Shown: positions 50,876 through 57,859 of the stretch, piece after piece
How the letters are laid out: each line of letters begins with the position of its first letter
How positions within the stretch are numbered: position 1 is the stretch's first letter
DNA from: CAYJLF01 sp964371055
Lineage (GTDB): Bacteria > Eisenbacteria > RBG-16-71-46 > CAIMUX01
DNA length: 64,000 bases
Reading direction: 5' to 3'
NCBI GenBank assembly: GCA_964371055.1
Contig: CAYJLF010000023.1
Location: 1-64,000 of the forward strand
The notes under the pieces: generated by a model
Databases searched by the model: none
Told to the model about the DNA's origin: nothing
Seen by the model: only the letters and a program-made list of their open reading frames with translations
Made by a program: the position numbers and the translations under genes

Positions 50876-50936
50876 GCTGGTCCCGACGCGGACCACCGGA
50901 GCCCGGCGCCCTCGGAGGGCGCGGCTCCCATGATCG

Positions 50937-50970
50937 AGGCCCGGTGCCGAGTCGCGCACCGGGCCTTTCT
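50937..50970 (+). terminator. Intrinsic terminator of the protease gene
   Basis: Perfect 11-bp stem AGGCCCGGTGC / GCACCGGGCCT (50937-50947 and 50956-50966) with an 8-nt loop, followed by TTTCT. It starts 62 nt after the protease stop and lies upstream of the next real start. Confidence 0.75.
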
Positions 50971-50995
50971 CCTGTCCGTCGTCGAGGGGGAGCGA

Positions 50996-53230
50996 TTGCC
51001 ACCAGCGGCCCCAAACGTGTTCCCGCCGGTTCGAGGCCGGCGGCCGGGCGTGCTCTCTCTTCTGGCGCTGGGGGCCGGATCGACCGCGACCCAGGTCGTC
51101 GTCGTACGCGAGATCCTCGGCGGCTTCGGCGGCAACGAACTCCTCGGCGTGGCGGCTCTCGGCCTCTGGCTGCTGACCACAGGGGGCGGATGCCTGGTCG
51201 CGGGCGCCTGGCTCGATCGCCGGCCACGGGACTCGGCCGACACCCCGCGAGGGATGATCGCGGGTCACCTCTCCCTCGCGCTCCTGCCGTTCGCCATGCT
51301 GGGTGCCTTTCGCGCTCTACCGGGACTGCTCGACGTGCGAGGAAGCCTCCCGGGGGTTCTTCCCTCGATTGCAGGATGTCTTCTCGTCTTCCTTCCCTAT
51401 GGGCTCCTCTCAGGCGCGATGATTCCCCTGGCCGCGCGCCGGGCCGCAGAGCACCACCGGGCAGAATCACGCACCGCCTATCTCCTGGATGGCATCGGAT
51501 GCGCGGTTGGCGGCGCGATCCTCTGCCTCCTCCTGCTGCTGCGCCTTTCGCACGGGTGGGTCCTCTTCACCTTCTCACTCCCCCATGCCGCCGCCGCCGG
51601 GCTCATCGCGAGCTCAGGTCTCGCCACCCCAACCCGGGTCCGGCGCATGGCCGGCCTCGTCCAGATCGCGTTCGTCTCGGCGTTTCTCGTCCCGGCACTT
51701 GCGGGGGCCTTCTTCGTCGATCGCGGTTCCCTCGGCTTTCGCTTCCCGGGGCAGACGATCGTCGCCTTCAAGCAGACTCCGTTCGGACAGCTCGCGGTCA
51801 CGCGGACGGGCCATCAGGTCAACCTCCTTCAGGACGGACTGCCGCTTCATTCCAGCGACGACCTCGGGGTGGAAGCGCGTACTCATCCGGGGATGTGCCA
51901 GGTGGCGGAGGGATCGGTCGTCCTCTTGGTGGGAGGGACGATCTCGGGCGGCGCGCGGGAGGTGATGCGACACCGTCCGTCTCGACTCGATGTCGTGGAG
52001 ATCGACCGCACGGTCCTGGAGCTGGCGCGACTCGAGGCGGCGCAGACCGAATCGCTCTCCGACTCCGGGACCCGTGAGGCAGCCACCCCGCGCTTCAAAG
52101 TCGGCGACGGCCGTGCGTGGATCCGTCGCCAGACCGCGCGCTACGACGCGATCCTTCTCGATCTCCCGGGACCTGAAAATGCGGGCCTGAACCGCTTCTA
52201 CACCGTCGAGTTCTTCCGCGAGGCCCGCGCCGCGCTGCGGCCGGACGGACTCCTCGCCTTTTCGCTCGCCTCCTCCCCCAACTACCTGGGGCCGGAGCAA
52301 CTCGCGCTCGAGCGCTCGATCGTCGCCGCCATGCGTATCTCGTTCCCCGTCGTGGAAGTCCTCCCCGGCGATCGCCATCTCTACTTCGCCTCCAGCCGCC
52401 CGCTGGACTTCGATCTCGAACCCGTGCTCGCCGCCCGCGGGATCGTCACGCGGCGGCTCCTCGACTACGACTGGGATGAATATGCTGACCCGTTCCGGCG
52501 CGAGGAACTGCGCCGCCAGCTGGAACTCGACGGCGGATTCGTCAATCGCGACCTCGCCCCCCTGGCCTTCCAACATCTCCTCGATCTCCGCGCCCGCGTC
52601 GGTCAGGTCGATCGACGCTGGATTCCGCTTCTGGCGTGGCTGCCCCTCGTCGTGATGGGGTGGGCGGCGGGGCGCCGGGCGACGCGCCTGGTCGTCGGCA
52701 CCTCAGGTTTCGCCTCGATGGCGCTGCAGTTCGGTCTGCTGCTCGCCTTCCAGGTCCTGAGCGGACACCTCTACCTGTGGATCGCGTTCTTCGTGACGCT
52801 GTTTCTGACCGGCGCCGCCCTCGGCGCGGGGATCGCCCCCCGCCTCCCCGGTTCCACCCGCGCGCGCCTGGCCGGCTCCGACCTCGCGCTCATCGCTGCC
52901 GCCGTGCTCCTCCTCCTCGCCAGCCGCGAGGGGGCGACGGCGGGGAGCCCGCTCCGGGAGATGATCGCCTTCGGCTTTCTGCCGCTGCTCACCCTGGCCT
53001 CGGCCCTCCCGGTCGGCGTGCAGTTCGCGGTGGCGGGAGAAGATGGAGCTCGGACCGAGCCTTCACGCACGGCTCGACTCTATCTCGTGGATCTCGCCGG
53101 CGCCGCCTCTGGTACCATCACAGTCGGACTCTGGTTGCTACCTCGATACGGGCTGACAGGGCTGGTCCTCGCGGTCGCCTCGATGAAGCTGATCAGCCTC
53201 GCGGCCCTGCGGATCCGGCGCCACACCTGA
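50996..53230 (+). CDS. Membrane spermidine-synthase-like protein
   Basis: 744 residues. Six or more transmembrane helices, a central Rossmann-fold spermidine-synthase-like domain about 270-520 (VVLLVGGTISGGAREVMRH, RLDVVEIDRTVLELARLEA, YDAILLDLPGPENAGLNRFY), then six more helices. Such spermine/spermidine synthase domain-membrane proteins are widespread and mostly of unknown substrate. The GGGDGG motif is changed to GGTISGG, so polyamine activity is doubtful. I start at a TTG with GAGGGGGAG at 3 nt, because earlier codons run through the terminator hairpin; an ATG 66 nt upstream is in that hairpin region. The radical SAM gene follows 83 nt later. Confidence 0.8.
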   Translation: MPPAAPNVFPPVRGRRPGVLSLLALGAGSTATQVVVVREILGGFGGNELLGVAALGLWLLTTGGGCLVAGAWLDRRPRDSADTPRGMIAGHLSLALLPFAMLGAFRALPGLLDVRGSLPGVLPSIAGCLLVFLPYGLLSGAMIPLAARRAAEHHRAESRTAYLLDGIGCAVGGAILCLLLLLRLSHGWVLFTFSLPHAAAAGLIASSGLATPTRVRRMAGLVQIAFVSAFLVPALAGAFFVDRGSLGFRFPGQTIVAFKQTPFGQLAVTRTGHQVNLLQDGLPLHSSDDLGVEARTHPGMCQVAEGSVVLLVGGTISGGAREVMRHRPSRLDVVEIDRTVLELARLEAAQTESLSDSGTREAATPRFKVGDGRAWIRRQTARYDAILLDLPGPENAGLNRFYTVEFFREARAALRPDGLLAFSLASSPNYLGPEQLALERSIVAAMRISFPVVEVLPGDRHLYFASSRPLDFDLEPVLAARGIVTRRLLDYDWDEYADPFRREELRRQLELDGGFVNRDLAPLAFQHLLDLRARVGQVDRRWIPLLAWLPLVVMGWAAGRRATRLVVGTSGFASMALQFGLLLAFQVLSGHLYLWIAFFVTLFLTGAALGAGIAPRLPGSTRARLAGSDLALIAAAVLLLLASREGATAGSPLREMIAFGFLPLLTLASALPVGVQFAVAGEDGARTEPSRTARLYLVDLAGAASGTITVGLWLLPRYGLTGLVLAVASMKLISLAALRIRRHT

Positions 53231-53313
53231 GGATCCGGCTTCTGTCGTCTCCGCTCGGCGACGGAGTCGGGGGCGACGGCGCGGCGGCCCGGACCGGCTG
53301 CCGGGAGGATGCG

Positions 53314-54435
53314 ATGGACCACGGCCGACGCCGGCTCCTGCGCGCGATCGGATGCGCCGCCTGCGCCTGGGCAGGTGAAGGCGCCGCCTGGGCTGCCGCG
53401 CAGGAACGCGCGACGGCCGACGATCCTCACCTGCGCGAGGCCTACTTCTACGAGTCCCTCGAGGACGGCCACATCGCCTGTCGCACCTGTCCCCACGGCT
53501 GCGTGTTGAGCCCGGGGGAAACCGGGCTCTGCCGCGCCAAGGCCAATGTCGGCGGGCGGCACTTCTCCCTCTCCTGGCAAAACCCCTGCTCGATCCACGT
53601 CGATCCGATCGAGAAGAAGCCGCTCTACCACTACCTGCCGGGGAGCAAGGCGTTCTCGCTGGCGGTGGCCGGCTGCAATTTCCGCTGCCTCAACTGCCAG
53701 AACTGGGAGATCTCGCAGGTCGGACCGCGGGAGGTGCACGCCTACGAACTTTCCGTCGAGTCTGCGGTCGAGAGCGCGCTGCGGTACGACTGCCGGTCGA
53801 TCGCCTTCACGTACTCGGAACCGACCAGCTTCTATGAGTACGCCCTGGAGATCGCCGAAGCGGCGAAGGTCTCGGGCGTGCGTTCGGCCTGGGTGAGCAA
53901 CGGCTACATCCGGCGCGCCCCGCTCGATCGGCTCTGCCGCTCCCTCGGAGCCGGCGCGATCAACCTCAAGAGCTACGAAGAGAGCGTCTATTGGAAGCTG
54001 AACTCCGGGCACCTGCAACCGGTGCTCGACACCCTGGTGCGCATGAAGGAGAACGGCGTCTGGCTGGAGGTGATCAACCTCGTCATCCCGACCTGGACCG
54101 ATGACCTGGAGATGATCCGGCGGATGTGCCGCTGGTTCGTCTCGGCGCTCGGGCCCGATACGCCGCTGCACTTCTCCCGCTTCACGCCGCTCTTCCGGCT
54201 GGCCCAGCTTCCGCCGACGCCGGTGGAGACCCTCACGCGCGCGCGGGAGATCGCGCTCGCGGAAGGGATCCGTTTCGTCTACATCGGCAATGTGCCCGGG
54301 CTGGCGGAGAACACGACCTGTCCCGGGTGCGGGCAGACTTTGATCGAGCGGAGCGGCTACCGGATCCGAAAGCTCGGCCTGACGAATGGCGCGTGTGAAT
54401 CGTGCGGGCGGAGTATCCCCGGAGTCTGGGCTTAG
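53314..54435 (+). CDS. AmmeMemoRadiSam-type radical SAM enzyme with export-like N-terminus
   Basis: 373 residues. Arg-rich start HGRRRLLRAIGCAACAWA, then Ala-rich, resembling a Tat signal (RRxLL). After it: CRTCPHGC (56-63) with Cys73, the radical SAM motif CNFRCLNC (121-128), a TIM-barrel region (FTYSEPTSFYEYALEIAE, HFSRFTPLFRLAQLPPTPVETL) and a C-terminal zinc-ribbon-like CPGCG ... CESCG. This is the AmrS/AmmeMemoRadiSam system radical SAM protein. Its usual partners Memo and AMMECR1 are not in the window. GGGAGGA is 5 nt before the ATG. The gene follows a spermidine-synthase-like membrane protein, a common neighbour (recalled). Confidence 0.88.
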   Translation: MDHGRRRLLRAIGCAACAWAGEGAAWAAAQERATADDPHLREAYFYESLEDGHIACRTCPHGCVLSPGETGLCRAKANVGGRHFSLSWQNPCSIHVDPIEKKPLYHYLPGSKAFSLAVAGCNFRCLNCQNWEISQVGPREVHAYELSVESAVESALRYDCRSIAFTYSEPTSFYEYALEIAEAAKVSGVRSAWVSNGYIRRAPLDRLCRSLGAGAINLKSYEESVYWKLNSGHLQPVLDTLVRMKENGVWLEVINLVIPTWTDDLEMIRRMCRWFVSALGPDTPLHFSRFTPLFRLAQLPPTPVETLTRAREIALAEGIRFVYIGNVPGLAENTTCPGCGQTLIERSGYRIRKLGLTNGACESCGRSIPGVWA

Positions 54436-54441
54436 CAGGGT

Positions 54442-54500
54442 GCTGAAGAACTGGGCCCGCCGCGTTCGGGGTGCCGGTTCAGGCCGCCCGGTTCTCCAGC
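54442..54500. repeat. Imperfect inverted repeat containing GGGTGCTGAA
   Basis: GCTGAAGAACTGGGC (54442-54456) pairs with GCCCGGTTCTCCAGC (54486-54500) with two mismatches. The 5' part with flank, TTAGCAGGGTGCTGAAGAACTG, matches a second locus at 57656-57677. It lies at convergent gene ends; the 3' arm is inside the end of the small gene at 54479-54781. Could be a bidirectional terminator or a mobile-element remnant. Confidence 0.45.
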
Positions 54501-54781
54501 GCCTGGTCGATCGCCCGCACCAAATGATCCAGCACTTCCGGCGATGGGCGGAGATCGAAGAAGACGCGGAACGATTCCGCTCCGACGACCCCCTTGAGGT
54601 AGTAGCCCGAGGGGCACTTGACGCGAAAGAACGGGCGCGGGAACTCGGAGCGGCACTCGACCTGCCCCAGCGACGCCAGCCGCCAGAGCGCATCTTCTCC
54701 CAGCGCCTCGTCGAGCAGCACTTCGCGGATCGCGGAGTTGTCGAAGCAGTCTTCGACCTCGAGCAGCGCGCGGACTTTCAT
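54479..54781 (-). CDS. Hypothetical protein next to the desulfurase
   Basis: 100 residues from the ATG chosen: MKVRALLEVEDCFDNSAIREVLLDEALG, then SLGQVECRSEFPRPFFRVKCPSGYYLKGVVG and a short helical end. Three cysteines, no recognised family, no signal peptide. It begins 20 nt after the stop of the cysteine-desulfurase-like gene on the same strand, so it may handle the product sulfur or be a small partner protein; that is inference. The ribosome site is weak (AGAGGA at about 13 nt). Confidence 0.65.
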   Translation of the reverse strand: MKVRALLEVEDCFDNSAIREVLLDEALGEDALWRLASLGQVECRSEFPRPFFRVKCPSGYYLKGVVGAESFRVFFDLRPSPEVLDHLVRAIDQALENRAA

Positions 54782-54801
54782 CTTTGGTCGAGTTTCCTCT
54801 C

Positions 54802-55998
54802 TCAGGCGGCCCGGGCCGCCGCTGTCATCTGCGCGACCGCCGCGACGAGAGCGTCGATCTCGTCCGCCGTGGTCGACCATCCCACGGAGGCACGCAGCGT
54901 GCCCCGTGGGGCCCCCAGCTCGGCATGCACGAGCGGAGCGCAGTGCAGGCCGCCCCGCGTCTCGATGCCGAACGATTCCGCGAGCGCCTGCGCCGCATCG
55001 CCCGGTTCCCAGTCGGCGAGGTTGAACGCCACGACGCCGCCGGTGAGGTCACCTGATCCCGGGAGGTAGGTCGTGACTCCGGGTTGCGCGTTCAGGCCGG
55101 CGGCGAGTCGTTCCGCCATGGCGCGGCGATGCGCTCCCAGACGGGCGATACCTTCACCTCGCACGTACTCCAGGGCCGCCTCGAGGCCGGCCAGGCCCGG
55201 TCCGTTCGGGGTCCCCGCCTCGAAGTGCAGCGGCCAGTCGCGTGGATGCAGCGGCGAGGCGCTGCGCACGCCGGTGCCACCGACGACGAGTGGGGGAAGG
55301 TCTGCTTCCGTGAAGCCCGGACCGACCCAGAGCGCACCGATCCCCTGGGGGCCGAGCAGGCCCTTGTGACCCGGCAGGGCGATGAGGGTGCGGGCGGGGA
55401 GGCCGGCGAGGTCGATCGGCACGGCGCCCGCGGCCTGCGCGGCGTCGAGAATGAGCACGGCGCCCGACTTCCGGCAGGCCTGGGTCAGCGCCTCGAGATC
55501 CGGCATGCTCCCCGTGACATTGGAGCAGGCGGTCAGCACGACCAGGTCCGCACCCAGGCGGATGTGTCGGAAGACAGCCCCGGCATCCTCGAACTCTTTC
55601 CGCGTGAGGAGATCGAGCAGGAGCCTCCCCTCGGCCTCCAGATGGCGTAACGGCCGGAGAACGGAGTTGTGCTCCAGCTTCGAACTGACGCACCGGATCG
55701 GCAGTCGCGGGTGAGCGGCGGCGCACGCCTCGATCGTCTGGAGGGCGGCATGGATGGCCAGGTTCAAGGCATAGGTCGCGCCCGGCACGAGGGCGAAGCG
55801 CCGCGGATCGGGCGCATGCAGGATCTCCGCCAGCAGCCGCCGGCATCCTTCGACCGGCCCCGCCACGGCCCGCGCGCTGCGACCCGGTTCCGCCGGCGGC
55901 TCCTCCAGCGACGCCTGGATCCGCTCCAGAACGCCGGGAGGCTTCGGCCAGCTTGTGGCCGCGTGGTTCAACCAGATCCGATTCATCCTTGTCGCCAT
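54802..55998 (-). CDS. Cysteine desulfurase-like class V aminotransferase
   Basis: 398 residues, fold-type I PLP enzyme. WLNHAATSWPKPPGV (SufS-like N-terminus), active-site region LILDAAQAAGAVPIDLA, PLP-Lys motif LPGHKGLLGPQGIGALWVG, and IETRGGLHCAPLVH with the candidate catalytic Cys in the loop. Close to the TIGR01977-type cysteine desulfurase family (EF2568-like), distinct from NifS/IscS. It would convert cysteine to alanine plus persulfide sulfur, but selenocysteine lyase is also possible. Start ATG 55998; an ATG 12 nt downstream preceded by AAGG is possible. No suf genes are adjacent. Confidence 0.9.
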   Translation of the reverse strand: MATRMNRIWLNHAATSWPKPPGVLERIQASLEEPPAEPGRSARAVAGPVEGCRRLLAEILHAPDPRRFALVPGATYALNLAIHAALQTIEACAAAHPRLPIRCVSSKLEHNSVLRPLRHLEAEGRLLLDLLTRKEFEDAGAVFRHIRLGADLVVLTACSNVTGSMPDLEALTQACRKSGAVLILDAAQAAGAVPIDLAGLPARTLIALPGHKGLLGPQGIGALWVGPGFTEADLPPLVVGGTGVRSASPLHPRDWPLHFEAGTPNGPGLAGLEAALEYVRGEGIARLGAHRRAMAERLAAGLNAQPGVTTYLPGSGDLTGGVVAFNLADWEPGDAAQALAESFGIETRGGLHCAPLVHAELGAPRGTLRASVGWSTTADEIDALVAAVAQMTAAARAA

Positions 55999-56128
55999 CC
56001 GGAGCCCCGACCCACCCGCTCCGTCCGGGCAAGCGCGGGGCTTTTCACCACCCTCGGCTTCGTGGCGAGGGGGAGCGGCGCGTCATCCACGCCTCTCCCC
56101 CTCTGGAACATCAAAGGTCGGCTCGGGA

Positions 56129-56722
56129 TCATCCGACCCGGGTGATCACGAACTCGCCATAGTCGTCCCCGCACTCAATGCCCTTGACCTGCTGGCCGAC
56201 CGCCTTGTTCAACCCGTTGGGGTAGGGCCCGCCGAACGCCAACTCGAAGAAGGCGGTGGCGACCCCGCAGATCATCGGAGCCAGCGGGCGGTTGAAGACG
56301 CCGTTCGCGGCCCCGTCCGCCTCATAGTAGTCGTAGGCGCGCACCACCATCTTCTCGGGCGACAGCTCCACGATCTCCGTCTTGCCCCAGCCCCAACCGG
56401 TGAAGACCGCGAAGGCGCCGTGCAGAACGTCCTCGGGGGCCTTCTTGATGCGCGGCTTCACGATCGAGTTCCACTCCTCGGAGTTCACGATCCCCCACCC
56501 CGTATGGTATCCGCACTCGTGGCCGGCGTTGTACAGCAGGTGCCAGGCGGCATCCTTCAGCTCCGACGGAACGGCGTTCATGATGTTCTCACCGAAGCTG
56601 CTCCAGAAGTCAGCCGGCAGGCGGTTGAGGTAGACCCCGAACCCCTCGATCAGACCGTGGTCATTGCTGGTGACGCCGACCCGGGAGATGTCCTGGATGA
56701 CGGACTTGCGATCAAAGCTCAT
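56129..56722 (-). CDS. V4R (4-vinyl reductase-like) domain protein
   Basis: 197 residues. N-terminal helical region (DFWSSFGENIMNAVPSELKDAAWHLLYNAG), then a V4R-like beta fold: CGYHTGWGIVNSEEWNSIV, HGAFAVFTGWGWGKTEIVEL, MVVRAYDYYEADG, GVATAFFELAF and a terminal IECGDDYGEFVITRV that matches the V4R end pattern (C-x-x-G-D-x-x-x-E/C-F). V4R domains occur in BchJ, in aromatic-responsive regulators and in methanogen proteins, binding small hydrophobic ligands. Strong GAGGAGG 5 nt before the ATG. Third gene of a three-gene operon with another V4R-like protein. Confidence 0.78.
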   Translation of the reverse strand: MSFDRKSVIQDISRVGVTSNDHGLIEGFGVYLNRLPADFWSSFGENIMNAVPSELKDAAWHLLYNAGHECGYHTGWGIVNSEEWNSIVKPRIKKAPEDVLHGAFAVFTGWGWGKTEIVELSPEKMVVRAYDYYEADGAANGVFNRPLAPMICGVATAFFELAFGGPYPNGLNKAVGQQVKGIECGDDYGEFVITRVG

Positions 56723-56733
56723 GGCCGGCCTCC

Positions 56734-57270
56734 TCACTTCGGGTTGACCGAGAAGACCGACTTCTCGGAGCCGCTGACGATGCTCTGGGTCTCTTTCACC
56801 TGGTAGTACCCGCTCGGCTTGTTGCCGATCACCGACCAGGCGGCGGCCAGGTAACCCTGCGTGATGAAGTTCACCGGCTGCGGGCGCTTGCCCCACTTGC
56901 GGATCCAGCCCTCGTCCACGTGGGACCGGTGCATCTCGGCCGTTCCGCCCTTCTCGCTCCACTTCGTGACCTTCAGATCGCCCATTCCGCACCAGGCCCA
57001 GTAGGACTCGACCAGCGCGGCGCGGTTCTCCCAACCGGTCACGTCGTGCTCGCGGCAGTAGTTCTGCAACGTGTTGAAGAAGACATTCTCGGTCGTCGTG
57101 CGGAGGATCGACTTGCCGTCGAACAGCGTGGCGTCATCCGCGAGCTGAGAGTAGAGCGTCGAGTAGTGATGACAGTGCAGAACCGTCACCTCGCCATTGA
57201 CGTAGTGACGGCAACGCGTCGGATCGAAGGTCTGGGTCGTCGTGTAGGTGGTCTCTCTCGTCTGCGGCAT
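56734..57270 (-). CDS. V4R-like protein with HCHHY motif
   Basis: 178 residues. N-terminal part has a Cys/His motif VTVLHCHHYSTLYSQL (residues about 30-45), a candidate metal or thiol site. The remainder aligns with the C-terminal half of the protein encoded next: YWAWCGMGDLKVTKW, HRSHVDEGWIRKWG, NFITQGYLAAAWSVIG and a terminal IVSGSEKSVFSV corresponding to CGDDYGEFVI. So both are V4R-like. ATG chosen with AAGGGGGTG about 8 nt upstream. The next gene starts 11 nt after the stop. Function unknown; a ligand-binding pair is plausible. Confidence 0.72.
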   Translation of the reverse strand: MPQTRETTYTTTQTFDPTRCRHYVNGEVTVLHCHHYSTLYSQLADDATLFDGKSILRTTTENVFFNTLQNYCREHDVTGWENRAALVESYWAWCGMGDLKVTKWSEKGGTAEMHRSHVDEGWIRKWGKRPQPVNFITQGYLAAAWSVIGNKPSGYYQVKETQSIVSGSEKSVFSVNPK

Positions 57271-57285
57271 GGCTGGCACCCCCTT

Positions 57286-57480
57286 CTAGAACATCGGGAC
57301 GTTCGGGTCGTTGAGCAGCTCCTTCAGCGCGGACTGGAACTTCTGGACCTTGTCCGGCGTGTCGGGGCTGCTCTTCGCATCCTGGGACGTCACCCCGGTC
57401 TTCATGGCCAGACGCATCTGCAGCGTGAGACCGCCCTTCTGCATGGCGAAGTCGTAGTACTTCGAGATCTTGTCACCCAT
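57286..57480 (-). CDS. Small helical protein of the V4R operon
   Basis: 64 residues: ISKYYDFAMQKGGLTLQMRLAMKTGVT, then DTPDKVQKFQSALKELLNDPN, so two helices with a connecting Ser/Pro segment. No transmembrane helix or cysteine. GGGAGG lies 5 nt before the ATG. First gene of the operon, 15 nt before the HCHHY protein. Its proximity to two V4R-like proteins suggests a small partner or adaptor; no family recognised. Confidence 0.65.
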   Translation of the reverse strand: MGDKISKYYDFAMQKGGLTLQMRLAMKTGVTSQDAKSSPDTPDKVQKFQSALKELLNDPNVPMF

Positions 57481-57859
57481 CTGCGCCTCCCTGCGATGCA
57501 GGATGTGGACAATCAGGTGCCGCACGGGCGTTGCGCCCGTTGTGTCACCACTGGACTACCCCGGCGGCCGCCGGTCGACCGGAGGCCGTCGCCGTCACTT
57601 CCCGGGGGAAGCCGTGCGGTCCAAGGGTTTTTTCGGATGGTTCCTCGAGGCATCTTTAGCCGGGTGCTGAAAGACTGAACCAGCCGCTCAGTCTTCCAGC
57701 TCCCGGCCAGCGTGACGCGCGCGAGGGTTTGCGGGCGGGTGAGACGGCTCGAATCGGCGCACCGGTGGGTAAGAAATTCCCCCAAGGCACCCCCGCCCCT
57801 GTATCAGGGAAGTCGTCCCAAACGTCCTCTTCCTGGCAGCGCCTTGGGAAGGGGGTGTG
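57481..57859. promoter_or_regulatory. Divergent region between the V4R operon and the glycosylation cluster
   Basis: About 380 bp without a convincing gene. It has a small hairpin ACGGGCG/CGCCCGT near 57525-57541 in the leader of the V4R operon, and the inverted repeat at 57666-57700. No clear -35/-10 pair seen. Confidence 0.45.
57666..57700. repeat. Inverted repeat GCTGAAAGACTGA / TCAGTCTTCCAGC
   Basis: Arms 57666-57678 and 57688-57700 (one mismatch) around a 9-nt loop. With its flank the 5' part reads TTTAGCCGGGTGCTGAAAGACTG, close to the copy at 54433. Two such elements bracket the 3.2 kb block with the desulfurase and V4R genes. Confidence 0.5.

Noticed and set aside
52636..53313. 5' extension of the radical SAM frame into the preceding gene
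   Set aside because: Arg/Pro-rich and overlapping the membrane gene; the ATG at 53314 has GGGAGGA and starts a plausible signal.
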